Below, in pieces: positions 52,838-61,866 of a stretch of DNA of 64,000 nucleotides. This DNA comes from Moritella sp. F3. GTDB taxonomy: Bacteria > Pseudomonadota > Gammaproteobacteria > Enterobacterales > Moritellaceae. The notes below the pieces were generated by a model. It saw only the letters and a program-made list of their open reading frames with translations. It was not told the origin of the DNA and made no database searches. The position numbers were made by a program, and so were the translations under genes. The stretch covers positions 1-64,000 of the forward strand of contig NZ_BLRL01000014.1 of assembly GCF_015082335.1 (NCBI RefSeq), in the 5' to 3' direction. The stretch's first letter is position 1. Every line of letters begins with the position of its first letter.

Positions 52838-54322
52838 ATGACGGATATAACCGTAGACAATCAACTGAAAGATAAAGAAAATAAGAACTCAGAACATGAC
52901 AATAGCCAATCATTAGCGACGAGGTTAGTGAAGCTTTTAATTGCCTTTGGCATTCCGTTATTTTTGCTATCAATGTCTACCTCTGAATTACCCTTTGATG
53001 ACCTGAGTATTATCCAGCACAGACTGCTCGCCATTTTTGTACTTGCAGCATTGCTGTGGATCCTTGAACCTGTACCTGTCTTTGCGACCTCCATCTTGAT
53101 AATCACCCTTGAATTGGTGATGCTATCCGACCAGGGGCTTTATAGTTTTCGGTTTTTGAATGATGGAACTGACCCTGTAACAAGCATTGAAGGCTTGATA
53201 CATTATAACGATATTTTCGCGGCTTTTTCGTCACCGATTATTGTCTTGTTCTTAGGGGGATTCTCACTCGCGATTGGCGCGAATAAATATGCGCTTGATA
53301 CAAATCTGGCTAATGTGTTATTAAAACCATTTGGAACGAAACCCGCCTCTATCATGCTTGGTCTGATGATGATCACGGCATTGTTTTCTATGTTTATGTC
53401 GAACACGGCGACCACGGTAATGATGCTGTCATTATTAGGCCCCATTTTAATGTCGGTACCAAAGGGAGAAAAGGGCATTAAAGCCTTGGTGCTGAGTGTC
53501 CCTATTGCTGCCAATCTGGGCGGTATTGCGACACCAATTGGTACGCCACCGAATGCGATTGCGCTACAGTACCTTGATAGCCTTTACAATATCAGTTTTC
53601 TAGACTGGATGATGCTCGGGTTGCCCTTTGTTATTGTGTTGTTAGCCTTTGCATGGTGGTTGCTACAAAAGCTGTTTCCGTTTAGTGGAGATAGCTTGTA
53701 TTTACAACTTGGTGGGGAGTTTCAACGGAGTTGGCAAGCGATAGTGGTTTATATTACCTTTGCGATGACCATTATTTTATGGATGAGTACGGGTTTGCAT
53801 GGCATGAATACCTATGTGGTTGCGATTGTCCCACTGGCGGTATTTACACTAACAGGCATCATAGGCAAGGAAGAGTTAAAGCTGATTAACTGGGATGTGT
53901 TATGGCTGGTTGCTGGTGGTATTGCAATTGGTATTGCGTTGGATAAAACAGGATTGGCAGCGGTCATGGCTAATGCAATTGATTATTCGGTATTACCAGC
54001 GTTGTTGGTGATGTTAGTGATGTCGCTCGTGTGCTGGTTGATGGCTAACTTTATTTCTAATACCGCGACGGCAAATTTGTTAATGCCTATAGCGGCCGCT
54101 GTCGCTACTTCAATGGATGACTTGTCGTTATTGATGATGCTAGTCGTTGTGGCGTGCTCTGCGTCATTAGGGATGATATTACCGGTTTCAACACCACCTA
54201 ATTCGTTAGCGTATGCAACGGGGTTAGTGGCCAGCAAGGACATGGCAAAAGTAGGGCTTATCATGGGCCTTGCTGGTTTAGTGCTTGTTTATATCGTTAT
54301 TGCTGTTGTTAATCTCGTCTAA
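52838..54322 (+). CDS. DASS-family sodium/anion (di/tricarboxylate) symporter
   Basis: 494 residues, about 11-12 helices. The two paired sodium-site motifs are SNTATTVMMLSLLGP (first half) and SNTATANLLMPIAAA (second half), each followed by a proline-rich helix break: GTPPNAIALQYL and STPPNSLAYATG. This is the SLC13/DASS pattern. The family imports succinate, citrate, or sulfate; carboxylate is favoured by the nearby glycerate kinase-like gene and fumC but is inference. It is convergent with the next gene. Confidence 0.88.
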   Translation: MTDITVDNQLKDKENKNSEHDNSQSLATRLVKLLIAFGIPLFLLSMSTSELPFDDLSIIQHRLLAIFVLAALLWILEPVPVFATSILIITLELVMLSDQGLYSFRFLNDGTDPVTSIEGLIHYNDIFAAFSSPIIVLFLGGFSLAIGANKYALDTNLANVLLKPFGTKPASIMLGLMMITALFSMFMSNTATTVMMLSLLGPILMSVPKGEKGIKALVLSVPIAANLGGIATPIGTPPNAIALQYLDSLYNISFLDWMMLGLPFVIVLLAFAWWLLQKLFPFSGDSLYLQLGGEFQRSWQAIVVYITFAMTIILWMSTGLHGMNTYVVAIVPLAVFTLTGIIGKEELKLINWDVLWLVAGGIAIGIALDKTGLAAVMANAIDYSVLPALLVMLVMSLVCWLMANFISNTATANLLMPIAAAVATSMDDLSLLMMLVVVACSASLGMILPVSTPPNSLAYATGLVASKDMAKVGLIMGLAGLVLVYIVIAVVNLV

Positions 54323-54336
54323 ACTGTCGTACTTGT

Positions 54337-55263
54337 TTAGATAGTAGCGCTGACGGAATCTTGGTGCACGGTATTGATAATGTTACGCTGGTTATCTAAT
54401 TCGTATACCCAATCGCACTGGTTGGGTAGGGTGGCTAAACACTGTTCGGTAATACGCTGGAAATAAGCGGTAAAGTTTCGCACTTCTGCACTGGTCATAA
54501 ACGTTTCTTGCTGTTTTTGATCTGTGTTTTTGTCCTGGTTTTTACGTTTGTGTTCTTGTTCTAATCGCCACGCTTGTACACTGTCGAAACTCGGTGCTTT
54601 GAGCATCAACCAATGGTCAATACGTTGGTATAAACCTTGGTAATTCTGTTTTAATTGTTGATTTACATAACTACGCCAAATACCGTATTTATCTTTTGTC
54701 GCTTCTAATTTATTGATCGGATAGATAAGGTCTTTCATCAACTGTGGTTGTACACCTAGGCACCAACCCTCTAGCACGATCACATCAATGGGACGATCGA
54801 TAATTGGCCATTGTGATTCAGGGTAGGGGTTATCTGCAAATTTGTTAAATCGACGAAGTTGTACTGGCTCGCTTGCTGATGCACCAGCACACAGTTTCTC
54901 TAAGGTTTCATTGGCAAGGTTCATATCATGTGTGCCAGGAACACCGCGGGTACGCAGTAAAGGATGAATTTGGTTAGCAAGCTCGTGACGTTGCTTTTTA
55001 CTGTAATAAAAGTCATCGAGGGATAGCACTGCTACATTTAAATCAAACTCTGAACTTAGGCGGGTGCCAAGATAATCAGCCAAGGTCGATTTACCAGAAC
55101 CTTGGCAACCATTAATGCCGACGATAAAGGTTTTTTTTGCTTGTTTTTGGTGCGCTACGATACTTAGTAGTGCACTAGAAAAGTACTCTGATGCATGCGT
55201 TAAATAATCTGCATCCAACTGGTGACGCTGAATGAATTGGTCTAGCATGGGCATTGTCTTCAT
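54337..55263 (-). CDS. glycerate-kinase-like P-loop kinase
   Basis: 308 residues resembling the D-glycerate 3-kinase/Tda10 branch of the PRK-like P-loop kinases. The Walker A is GINGCQGSGKSTLADYL (about 49-65), followed by AVLSLDDFYYSKKQR and LLRTRGVPGTHD, then LRRFNKFADNPYPESQW and VIVLEGWCLG (Walker B). Phosphorylates a small metabolite, likely D-glycerate. It ends 15 bases from the converging transporter gene. Confidence 0.85.
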   Translation of the reverse strand: MKTMPMLDQFIQRHQLDADYLTHASEYFSSALLSIVAHQKQAKKTFIVGINGCQGSGKSTLADYLGTRLSSEFDLNVAVLSLDDFYYSKKQRHELANQIHPLLRTRGVPGTHDMNLANETLEKLCAGASASEPVQLRRFNKFADNPYPESQWPIIDRPIDVIVLEGWCLGVQPQLMKDLIYPINKLEATKDKYGIWRSYVNQQLKQNYQGLYQRIDHWLMLKAPSFDSVQAWRLEQEHKRKNQDKNTDQKQQETFMTSAEVRNFTAYFQRITEQCLATLPNQCDWVYELDNQRNIINTVHQDSVSATI

Positions 55264-55418
55264 AGATCACCACTTTTCTTTGAATTCATTTTGAATTAAT
55301 GTCTTGAGTTTAAATCATCATAATCACTACAACATTTAAACAGTTTTTAATAAACATTTAAATAACTAATTATTAGCATTCAACGATTAGCTTACAACTA
55401 GTGTGCCAGTTCGATAAA

Positions 55419-56807
55419 TTACTTAACATTTCTTGTTAATCGCGCTGGATCTAATAGTTTTTCCAGTTCTTGTCGTGTCAACCCGGTATTTTCTTCCGCG
55501 ACGTCAATAATAGGTCGTTGTTCACGATAAGCCTGTTTTGCAATTTCTGCTGCTTTAAGATAACCAATGAGCGGGTTGAGTGCCGTGACTAGAATCGGGT
55601 TTTTATGTAGTGCTTGTGTTAATTGTTGTTCTTGTACTTCAAAACTGGCAATGGCTTTGTCTGCGAGCAGGCGTGAACTTGATGTGAGTAAGTTGATACT
55701 GCTGATAAGGTTCGTTGCGATCATTGGTAGCATCACATTGAGTTCAAAGTTACCTGATTGACCACCTATGGTGATCGCGGCATCATTTCCAATCACTTGC
55801 GCTGCGACCATTGCGCTTGATTCTGGGATGATCGGGTTTACTTTACCTGGCATGATAGAAGAACCGGGTTGCAGCACCGGTAAACTTATTTCACCTAATC
55901 CCGCCAGTGGGCCTGAATTCATCCAGCGCAGATCATTGGCTATTTTCATTAATGATACCGCGGTGGTTTTTAGCTGCCCCGATAATGCGACTGCGGTGTC
56001 TTGTGTTGCCATTAAAAATGAAAAATTATCTGCTTGGCTAAAAGTGATGCCGGTTAACCCTGATAGTTTTTGATTAAAGTGGTTGGCAAAATCGGGATGG
56101 GCATTGATCCCTGTGCCAACTGCTGTCCCACCTTGTGCGAGCTGCTGTAATCTGGGTTGCAACATTTTAATGTTATCAATGTTGGCGCTGATTTGTGCTG
56201 CCCAACTGAATAGGGATTGGCTCATTCTCACAGGCATGGCATCCATCAGATGTGTACGCCCCGTTTTTACCAAATGATTAAGGCTCAATGCTTTGTCTAC
56301 AATGGTTTGTTGTAAATGATGCAGTGCTGGTAATAGCTGTTTGGCGACTAATATTGCGGCGCTGACATGTATTGCACTCGGGATCACGTCGTTACTGCTT
56401 TGACCATAGTTGACGTGATCATTGGCATCAATCTTAGCCTGACTATAGATACTGGCGAGATGGGCTATCACTTCATTGGCATTCATGTTGGAACTGGTTC
56501 CAGAGCCAGTTTGGTAGATATCAACAGGGAAGTGCTGCATGATGTTTTTATCTGCCTGTAATTGGTTCACCGCTGTGCAAATAGCGGTAGCGATGTTTTC
56601 GGGGATCAATCCTAATTCAAGATTGGCTTCTGCGGCCGCAGACTTAATGAGTAGCAGTGACTTGATGAAATCAATCGGTAGGGGTTGGCCACTAACAGGG
56701 AAGTTATCTATTGCACGTTGAGTTTGTGCGCCATAAAGCGCATTGGTTGGTACGTTGACCTCACCCATGCTATCGCGTTCGATTCGAGTATTAATCATGT
56801 TCATCAC
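55419..56807 (-). CDS. fumC: class II fumarate hydratase
   Basis: 462 residues (E. coli FumC is 467). Converts fumarate to malate. Signature GSSIMPGKVNPIIPESSAMV, active-site loop region TGSGTSSNMNANEVIAHLA, and DHVNYGQSSNDVIPSAIHVS. The N-terminus RIERDSMGEVNVP is that of class II fumarases. It needs no iron-sulfur cluster, so it works under oxygen or nitrosative stress. It is a single gene, divergent from the unknown gene at 57008. The precise start could be ATG 56804 or 56798. Confidence 0.95.
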   Translation of the reverse strand: MMNMINTRIERDSMGEVNVPTNALYGAQTQRAIDNFPVSGQPLPIDFIKSLLLIKSAAAEANLELGLIPENIATAICTAVNQLQADKNIMQHFPVDIYQTGSGTSSNMNANEVIAHLASIYSQAKIDANDHVNYGQSSNDVIPSAIHVSAAILVAKQLLPALHHLQQTIVDKALSLNHLVKTGRTHLMDAMPVRMSQSLFSWAAQISANIDNIKMLQPRLQQLAQGGTAVGTGINAHPDFANHFNQKLSGLTGITFSQADNFSFLMATQDTAVALSGQLKTTAVSLMKIANDLRWMNSGPLAGLGEISLPVLQPGSSIMPGKVNPIIPESSAMVAAQVIGNDAAITIGGQSGNFELNVMLPMIATNLISSINLLTSSSRLLADKAIASFEVQEQQLTQALHKNPILVTALNPLIGYLKAAEIAKQAYREQRPIIDVAEENTGLTRQELEKLLDPARLTRNVK

Positions 56808-57007
56808 CGCTATAAGCTATGTATTAAAATAATGTTATAAAATTAAGATATGTCATTAAATAGTATAGCGAACTCTAGCCAAGATGAAGTAGGTCGATTA
56901 AGTCTGCGGAATAAGGTAAGCTGAAGTTTATTAAATATTTACCGTTGATTATGTTAAGTTAAACATGTGATTAATTTGCATAACCTCATATTGAGTAGGA
57001 TAAAATA

Positions 57008-58066
57008 ATGTCATCTTTAGACGCTGATCGTTTGTTACAAGATAAAACACTAAACGACGATAGTTATGTGGCTGCAGTTAAGCAGTTAAATGATTTAGGT
57101 ATTGCGGGATTGATGACACTTGAAGCTATAGAATTCCAGACACTTGAAATTGAGGCTGTTTTAGCGAGTTGCCAGCAATTACAAACATGCTATGCAGAGA
57201 TCGCGAAGGGTTTACCTACACAATTACATACTTGCTTTAACAACTCAGCAATGAGTGTCGAACAGCTTGCTGCATTGGTAAAGTTGATTGAGAGTGCGCC
57301 TGCAGACTTGTGGACATTAAGAGAAGATAGCTTTAATTGTTATGAAATGGATTTTCGTTTAGCTGAACTACAACAGCAATTAGCTATTTTAAAACCGCTG
57401 AACAAGAAACTTGCACCGTTTGTGAATATCAATACCCTAGGGTCGACAAATACCCTGCAATCGATTCAATGCTGTTTAGATAATGCGGGTATGTTCCGTT
57501 GGTTTTCTGCTAAATGGCGTGATGCTAAGCAACAAGCATTAAACCTTGCTGCACATGATCAGTTAAAGTTGGAAGATATTAAATTGTTATTTCCAGCCAT
57601 GATCAAATACGTGAATACTCAGGAACGTTTCGATGCTCTGTTTTTACAAGAACCTATCTTAGCTGCTTGTCATCAGGGATTAAATACCGATGTTACGCCA
57701 CTGCTCGCGATACGTGAATGGTATAAAGATATTGATTTTGTAATGGCTGAGCACTTTGTTGGTGAAACAGGACTGCTAGCTGGTTTATCCGTTATTGATA
57801 AACAAAGTGCGGATAAATTGGTTGTTGAGTACCACGCAAACTTGCTCTCGTTAATTAATAACCTAGATAATAAGATGAACAAGTTAGGATTAAGCTTTGC
57901 TGATCATCAGATGTTGCAGCAGAGTGATGCTGATTATGCCCTCGTTGTGACTGAATTAAAGTCGACTTTGTTAGATGCATTAAGTGTATTGAAGGAAAGT
58001 GGGGTAGATACTAACACTTGTCTATCTGAGCTTTGTAAAGCGCCGAACTTAAACGCTAAACAGTAA
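57008..58066 (+). CDS. unrecognised 352-residue helical protein
   Basis: A mostly alpha-helical cytoplasmic protein with heptad-like stretches (LAELQQQLAILKPLNKKLA; NLLSLINNLDNKMNKLGLSF). One segment, LDNAGMFRWFSAKWRDAKQQALNLAA, reminds me of a helical linker found inside large AAA_11/DUF4011-type helicases, so it could be a stand-alone relative. I cannot assign a family. The gene has a good start and a full-length open frame, is flanked by fumC and the tRNAs, and looks like a normal chromosomal gene. Confidence 0.65.
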   Translation: MSSLDADRLLQDKTLNDDSYVAAVKQLNDLGIAGLMTLEAIEFQTLEIEAVLASCQQLQTCYAEIAKGLPTQLHTCFNNSAMSVEQLAALVKLIESAPADLWTLREDSFNCYEMDFRLAELQQQLAILKPLNKKLAPFVNINTLGSTNTLQSIQCCLDNAGMFRWFSAKWRDAKQQALNLAAHDQLKLEDIKLLFPAMIKYVNTQERFDALFLQEPILAACHQGLNTDVTPLLAIREWYKDIDFVMAEHFVGETGLLAGLSVIDKQSADKLVVEYHANLLSLINNLDNKMNKLGLSFADHQMLQQSDADYALVVTELKSTLLDALSVLKESGVDTNTCLSELCKAPNLNAKQ

Positions 58067-58178
58067 TGAAATATTGTTAGGCCGATAGTTATATTGATAG
58101 GTATCGCGATTGGCTTAGTGTTTAGTTGAGTGACAGTTCGTTTTAAGAGGATTGTTTTGCTCATTAAATTTCAGGTAT

Positions 58179-58207
58179 AAAAAAACCCTGCTCAATGAGC
58201 AAGGTTT
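58179..58207 (-). terminator. intrinsic terminator of the tRNA-Val operon
   Basis: On the minus strand AAACCTTGCTC pairs with GAGCAGGGTTT around a 3-base loop and runs into seven Ts. It lies 8 bases after the downstream tRNA. Confidence 0.9.
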
Positions 58208-58214
58208 CATTATT

Positions 58215-58290
58215 TGGTGCGTCCTACAAGACTTGAACTTGTGACATCTAGCATGTCGAGCTAGCGCTCTACCAACTGAGCTAAGGACGC
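58215..58290 (-). tRNA. tRNA-Val(GAC), second of a tandem pair
   Basis: A 76-base tRNA with encoded CCA. Acceptor stem GCGTCCT/AGGACGC, D-arm GCTCAGTTGGTAGAGC, anticodon stem CTAGC/GCTAG enclosing loop TCGACAT, so the anticodon is GAC (Val), and T-arm ACAAGTTCAAGTCTTGT. It is transcribed after its twin at 58311. Confidence 0.94.
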
Positions 58291-58310
58291 GGAATTTGTA
58301 CCATTAAAAA

Positions 58311-58386
58311 TGGTGCTCGCTACAAGACTTGAACTTGTGACATCTAGCATGTCGAGCTAGCGCTCTACCAACTGAGCTAAGCGAGC
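58311..58386 (-). tRNA. tRNA-Val(GAC), first of a tandem pair
   Basis: 76 bases with encoded CCA. The body is identical to the tRNA at 58215-58290, including anticodon GAC. Only the acceptor stem differs: GCTCGCT pairs with AGCGAGC. The two genes are 20 bases apart and share a terminator. Confidence 0.93.
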
Positions 58387-58481
58387 ATAATTTGGTATGT
58401 CGTTAAGACGAATCAAATACTATCCCGCATCCTTATTATCATCAAGTCTTTTTTAAACAATATCAGTATATTGCTTTAAAA

Positions 58482-59672
58482 CTAAGCAGCAGGGTCTATA
58501 TTTAAATCTTCTGCAGGGCCAAAGAATTCAAAATGCACATTTTCAGCTGGAATTTTTAGTTTAGGAGCGAAACCGTTCATTGCTTGCATGAAAGGTTTTG
58601 GACCTAAGAAATAAAACTCTACGTCACGGTCATGACCAATTTTTTCTTCCAGCATTGCTAGATTGATGAAACCAGTTGCGTCAGGCTGACATTCTGCCGT
58701 TGCATGGCTGTAAACGAAGTAAGGTTTGATGTTGTCGTTTTCAGCAGCAAGACATTTTACATGATCACGGAAGGCGTGAACTTTAGTGTTCATTGCGGCG
58801 TGAATAAAGTGAATCGGGCGGTCTGTATCTTTCAAGCTATTAAGCATGCTGATTGCTGGTGTGATACCAACACCACCAGTAACAAGTACAACAGGTTTTT
58901 TATTGTCTTTTAAGACGAAGTCACCTGCAGGTGCAAGTACACGTAATGTGTCACCAGCTTGCACTTTATTATGTAAGTGGTTAGATGCCGCGCCACCTTC
59001 TTCACGTTTAATACTAATACGTAAGTATTCTGAATTTGGTGAGTCTGAAAGACTGTATTGACGACGCGTCTCTTCACCATCAATGTTTAATACTAGACCG
59101 ATAAACTGACCCGGTGTGAATGAAGACACTGGTCGGCCATCAGTTGGTGTTAGATAGAATGACGTGATATTTTCGCTCTCAGCTACTTTTGAAGTCACTT
59201 TGAAGTCACGTTCGCCACGCCAGCCGCCTTCTTTCTCTGCATTGGCGGTGTATGCCGCTTCTTCAGCTGCGATAAGCAGATCCGCTAGCTGCCAATATGC
59301 TTGTCCCCATGCTTCAATCACTGCATCTGTTGCTGCATCACCTAACACTGCTTTGATTGATTTTAATAAGCACTCGCCAACAATTGCGTATTGTTCTGGT
59401 AAAATATTCAATGACACGTGCTTGTTAACAATACGGTTCACTGCAGCTTCTAATACAGATAGGTTTTCGATGTTACCTGCATAAGCAACAAGGGCGTTTG
59501 CCAGAGCTTTAGGTTGGGCGTTACCTGCTTGGTTACTTTGGTTGAAGAAACGTTTTACTTCTGGGTATTCTCTAAACATCAAAGGATAAAAATGCGCTGT
59601 AATATCATTAGCATGAACAGAAACAGCTGGGACAGTCGCTTTGATAATATCTATAGTTTGTTGCGTTAACAT
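58482..59672 (-). CDS. hmp: flavohaemoprotein (nitric oxide dioxygenase)
   Basis: 396 residues, the length of E. coli Hmp; converts nitric oxide to nitrate using oxygen and NADPH. The globin domain (1-140) has the proximal histidine in NKHVSLNILPEQYAIVGE and the distal-pocket start MLTQQTIDIIKATVP. The FAD domain shows RQYSLSDSP and the NAD domain GGVGITPAISML, ending in EFFGPAEDL. The single gene has an unusually rich upstream region: sigma-54 promoter, NorR-type sites and an FNR box. norR itself is 3.8 kb away at 63446. Confidence 0.96.
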   Translation of the reverse strand: MLTQQTIDIIKATVPAVSVHANDITAHFYPLMFREYPEVKRFFNQSNQAGNAQPKALANALVAYAGNIENLSVLEAAVNRIVNKHVSLNILPEQYAIVGECLLKSIKAVLGDAATDAVIEAWGQAYWQLADLLIAAEEAAYTANAEKEGGWRGERDFKVTSKVAESENITSFYLTPTDGRPVSSFTPGQFIGLVLNIDGEETRRQYSLSDSPNSEYLRISIKREEGGAASNHLHNKVQAGDTLRVLAPAGDFVLKDNKKPVVLVTGGVGITPAISMLNSLKDTDRPIHFIHAAMNTKVHAFRDHVKCLAAENDNIKPYFVYSHATAECQPDATGFINLAMLEEKIGHDRDVEFYFLGPKPFMQAMNGFAPKLKIPAENVHFEFFGPAEDLNIDPAA

Positions 59673-59715
59673 AATAGCTACCTTGTATAGGTTGTGAATC
59701 GATTGTTGAGAATAA

Positions 59716-59729
59716 TTGATCTACATCAA
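59716..59729. promoter_or_regulatory. perfect FNR box in the hmp leader
   Basis: TTGATCTACATCAA matches TTGAT-N4-ATCAA exactly. Relative to the predicted sigma-54 start at about 59737 it lies just downstream, where a bound FNR dimer would block transcription. FNR represses hmp in E. coli. Confidence 0.8.
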
Positions 59730-59747
59730 TATTTATATTTCCTGTAT

Positions 59748-59763
59748 TGCAGTAGCTGTGCCA
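59748..59763 (-). promoter_or_regulatory. sigma-54 promoter of hmp
   Basis: On the minus strand TGGCACAGCTACTGCA fits the consensus TGGCAC-N5-TTGCA with GG and GC at the required spacing and one mismatch (C for T before TGCA). The start would be near 59737, giving a leader of about 65 bases. NorR is a sigma-54 activator. Confidence 0.75.
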
Positions 59764-59822
59764 ACTTTACAAGCTGCTGATTATTAATACTTTTAATTTT
59801 AAATAGGCATTACCTGTTAGTT

Positions 59823-59882
59823 TGGTTGTATTTATGACAACGATTATGAGTTGTCATAAATACAACCAGAAGTCATTTTGAC
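59823..59882. promoter_or_regulatory. three NorR-type enhancer sites, two inside a perfect inverted repeat
   Basis: GT-N7-AC elements at 59828-59838 (GTATTTATGAC), 59853-59863 (GTCATAAATAC) and 59872-59882 (GTCATTTTGAC). The first two are mirror images within a perfect 19-bp inverted repeat (59823-59841 and 59850-59868). They lie about 85-145 bases upstream of the sigma-54 start, as for NorR sites at E. coli norVW, which also number three. The rest of 59883-60112 shows nothing beyond a CCCCGTAGGGG palindrome near 60079. Confidence 0.72.
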
Positions 59883-60112
59883 AACGATTGTGGGAATAAT
59901 AAGCAAGAATTGCATGTATAAAACCGATTCAGTTCGTTTGCTTAAATGGCCAATTCACCGGTAATAAAATAGTTTATATTCTGCGTGTGGCTAGCGAATC
60001 ACCTGCTAAGTCAATTAAGTAAAAAGCCGGTTTTATTATCAAGGATGATATGGAATTGGGGTCATGATAAATACTACCCCGTAGGGGACAACTTAGACAT
60101 TCAAGGAAAACC

Positions 60113-60613
60113 ATGAAATTAATCATTAGAGATGTTCAAAAAGCAGATGCGCAAGGCATCATGGATATATTGAATCCAATCATTGAGGGTGGTCTTTATA
60201 CCATTCTTGATTCCACATTCTCTTTGGAAGAGGAAGAGCAATTTATTCAAGACTTCCCTGAAAGAGGTGTTTTTAATGTTGCTTCTAATGCAGAGGAATC
60301 AACCATCGTTGGATTCCAAAATGTAGAACCGTTTGCTACTTATACCCACGCTTTCGATCATGTCGGGATCATCGGTACATACGTTGATGGCAGCTACAGA
60401 AGGCAAGGTGTTGCATCGAGTTTATTTAACTCAACGTTTGAGCGGGCAAGAGCTCAAGGTTATGAAAAGCTATTTGCTTATGTGCGTGAGGATAACAAAA
60501 ACGCACTCGCAACGTATTTAAAGCATGGATTTGAAGTCATTGGTACCGCCAAACGTCATGCTAAGATCAATGGCAAATACATCGATGAAGTGCTAATTGA
60601 AAAAATGCTATAA
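60113..60613 (+). CDS. GNAT-family N-acetyltransferase
   Basis: 166 residues. Acetyl-CoA-binding motif GTYVDGSYRRQGVASSLFNSTFERARAQG (about 84-112), then YVREDNKNALATYLKHGFEVIGTAKRHAKINGKYIDEVLIEK, the pattern of RimI/phosphinothricin-acetyltransferase-like enzymes. The substrate is unknown. It is divergent from hmp and has its own ribosome site (AAGGAAAACC). Confidence 0.85.
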   Translation: MKLIIRDVQKADAQGIMDILNPIIEGGLYTILDSTFSLEEEEQFIQDFPERGVFNVASNAEESTIVGFQNVEPFATYTHAFDHVGIIGTYVDGSYRRQGVASSLFNSTFERARAQGYEKLFAYVREDNKNALATYLKHGFEVIGTAKRHAKINGKYIDEVLIEKML

Positions 60614-60702
60614 ATGTTTTCCTCCCTGTTTTCTAATTGACTGATTACGTTTAATATATAAATGGATTAGTAATAATTAGTTAGGCATCAAGGAGGAGTT
60701 AT

Positions 60703-61161
60703 ATGCACCTAGCACAATTAAACATAGCGAAAGCGAAATACGCATTAGAAGCGCCAGAGATTAAAGAATTCGTTGATAATCTAGAACCGGTGAATAATAC
60801 CGCAGAAACAAGTGACGGCTTTATTTGGCGTTTAAAGGACGAAAACGGTGACGCGACCAGTATTCAAGCCTTTTCCGATCCGAATATTATTGTAAATATG
60901 TCGGTTTGGCAGTCTCCTGATGCGCTTAAAAATTTCATGTTTAGAACGCACCATCGAGACTTTCTACGTCGTAAAAAGGAATGGTTCGATATTATCCCTG
61001 AGGACAGCTATGTTCTGTGGTGGGTACCTATTGGCCATATTCCAACGGTAGAGGAAGCGGTTAGTAAGTTAGAATATCTACGAAATAACGGTGATAGTCC
61101 TACTGCATTTACGTTTAAAAGTAACTTCAGCAGTGAAGAGTTTCTAGCGGACAGCGCTTAA
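60703..61161 (+). CDS. DUF3291 protein
   Basis: 152 residues. MHLAQLNIAKAKY, IVNMSVWQSPDALKNFMFRTHHRDFLRRKKEWF and LWWVPIGHIPTVEEAVSKLEYLRNNGDSPTAFTF are the conserved parts of DUF3291, a ferredoxin-like fold of monooxygenase-like size. Function unknown. Preceded by AAGGAGGAG. Confidence 0.82.
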   Translation: MHLAQLNIAKAKYALEAPEIKEFVDNLEPVNNTAETSDGFIWRLKDENGDATSIQAFSDPNIIVNMSVWQSPDALKNFMFRTHHRDFLRRKKEWFDIIPEDSYVLWWVPIGHIPTVEEAVSKLEYLRNNGDSPTAFTFKSNFSSEEFLADSA

Positions 61162-61297
61162 GCCATTTGTAAATATAAGTATAGATATAGTTACCTTCTG
61201 TTATCACTAAGAGTGTCCCTGTAGACTGTCCTCTTAAATGGAATTACAACGTCATAGTACAAGGTTATTGTAGTATGGCTGCGTTTAGGAGGCCTCA

Positions 61298-61801
61298 GTG
61301 TCATTATTTTTTATATCCCAAGTATTAGTCGCCATCGCTATTTGTTTTGATTTGATGTCTTTTCAGTTTAAAGAGAGGCAGAAGATTGTGGCCTGTTTAT
61401 TCTGTGCGGGAGTGCTTATTTCGAGTCACTTTATTCTGCTTGAACAATGGACTGCGGCGAGTTTGATGGTTATCGCAACGGTTCGTTATTTAGTAAGTAT
61501 CTTTTCGACATCACCAAAATTAAAGTATTTGTTTGGTTCAGCATCGTTAATTGCGACAGTATTGACTTATTCTGGGTTGATTAGTGTTTTGAGTTTCTTG
61601 GCTTCTAGCTTTCAGACTGTAGCTGCGTTCAATAAAGATGATAAGCGGTTAAGAGAGTTAATGGTTGTGGGGACAAGTTTATGGCTAGTACACAATTACT
61701 TAATCGGCTCACCGACGGCGGTCATAATGGAAGCTCTATTTATCACGAGTAACCTAGTTGGGTATTATCGTTATTATTACAAGAAAGAGGCTGTGATATA
61801 G
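61298..61801 (+). CDS. YgjV-like inner membrane protein
   Basis: 167 residues, about five helices: SQVLVAIAICFDLMSFQFKERQKI at the N-terminus and LVGTSLWLVHNYLIGSPTAVIMEALFITSNLVGYYR-like sequence near the end match the YgjV family. Start is GTG at 61298 after AGGAGG. Function unknown. Possibly co-transcribed with the DUF3291 gene 136 bases upstream. Confidence 0.8.
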   Translation: MSLFFISQVLVAIAICFDLMSFQFKERQKIVACLFCAGVLISSHFILLEQWTAASLMVIATVRYLVSIFSTSPKLKYLFGSASLIATVLTYSGLISVLSFLASSFQTVAAFNKDDKRLRELMVVGTSLWLVHNYLIGSPTAVIMEALFITSNLVGYYRYYYKKEAVI

Positions 61802-61866
61802 ACGAAGATATTGTGGCTAAAGACCCTGTAATTAATTCACTGATTACAGGGGGGACTCTAAATTGA

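Noticed and set aside
54337..55263. Reading the P-loop kinase as uridine kinase or phosphoribulokinase
   Set aside because: The LRTRGVPGTHD and RRFNKFADNPYPESQW segments fit the glycerate-kinase/Tda10 branch better.
55330..55350. Ter-like ATGTTGTA on the minus strand upstream of the glycerate-kinase-like gene
   Set aside because: Only eight bases match and the downstream AAC is missing; such a match is expected by chance in 64 kb.
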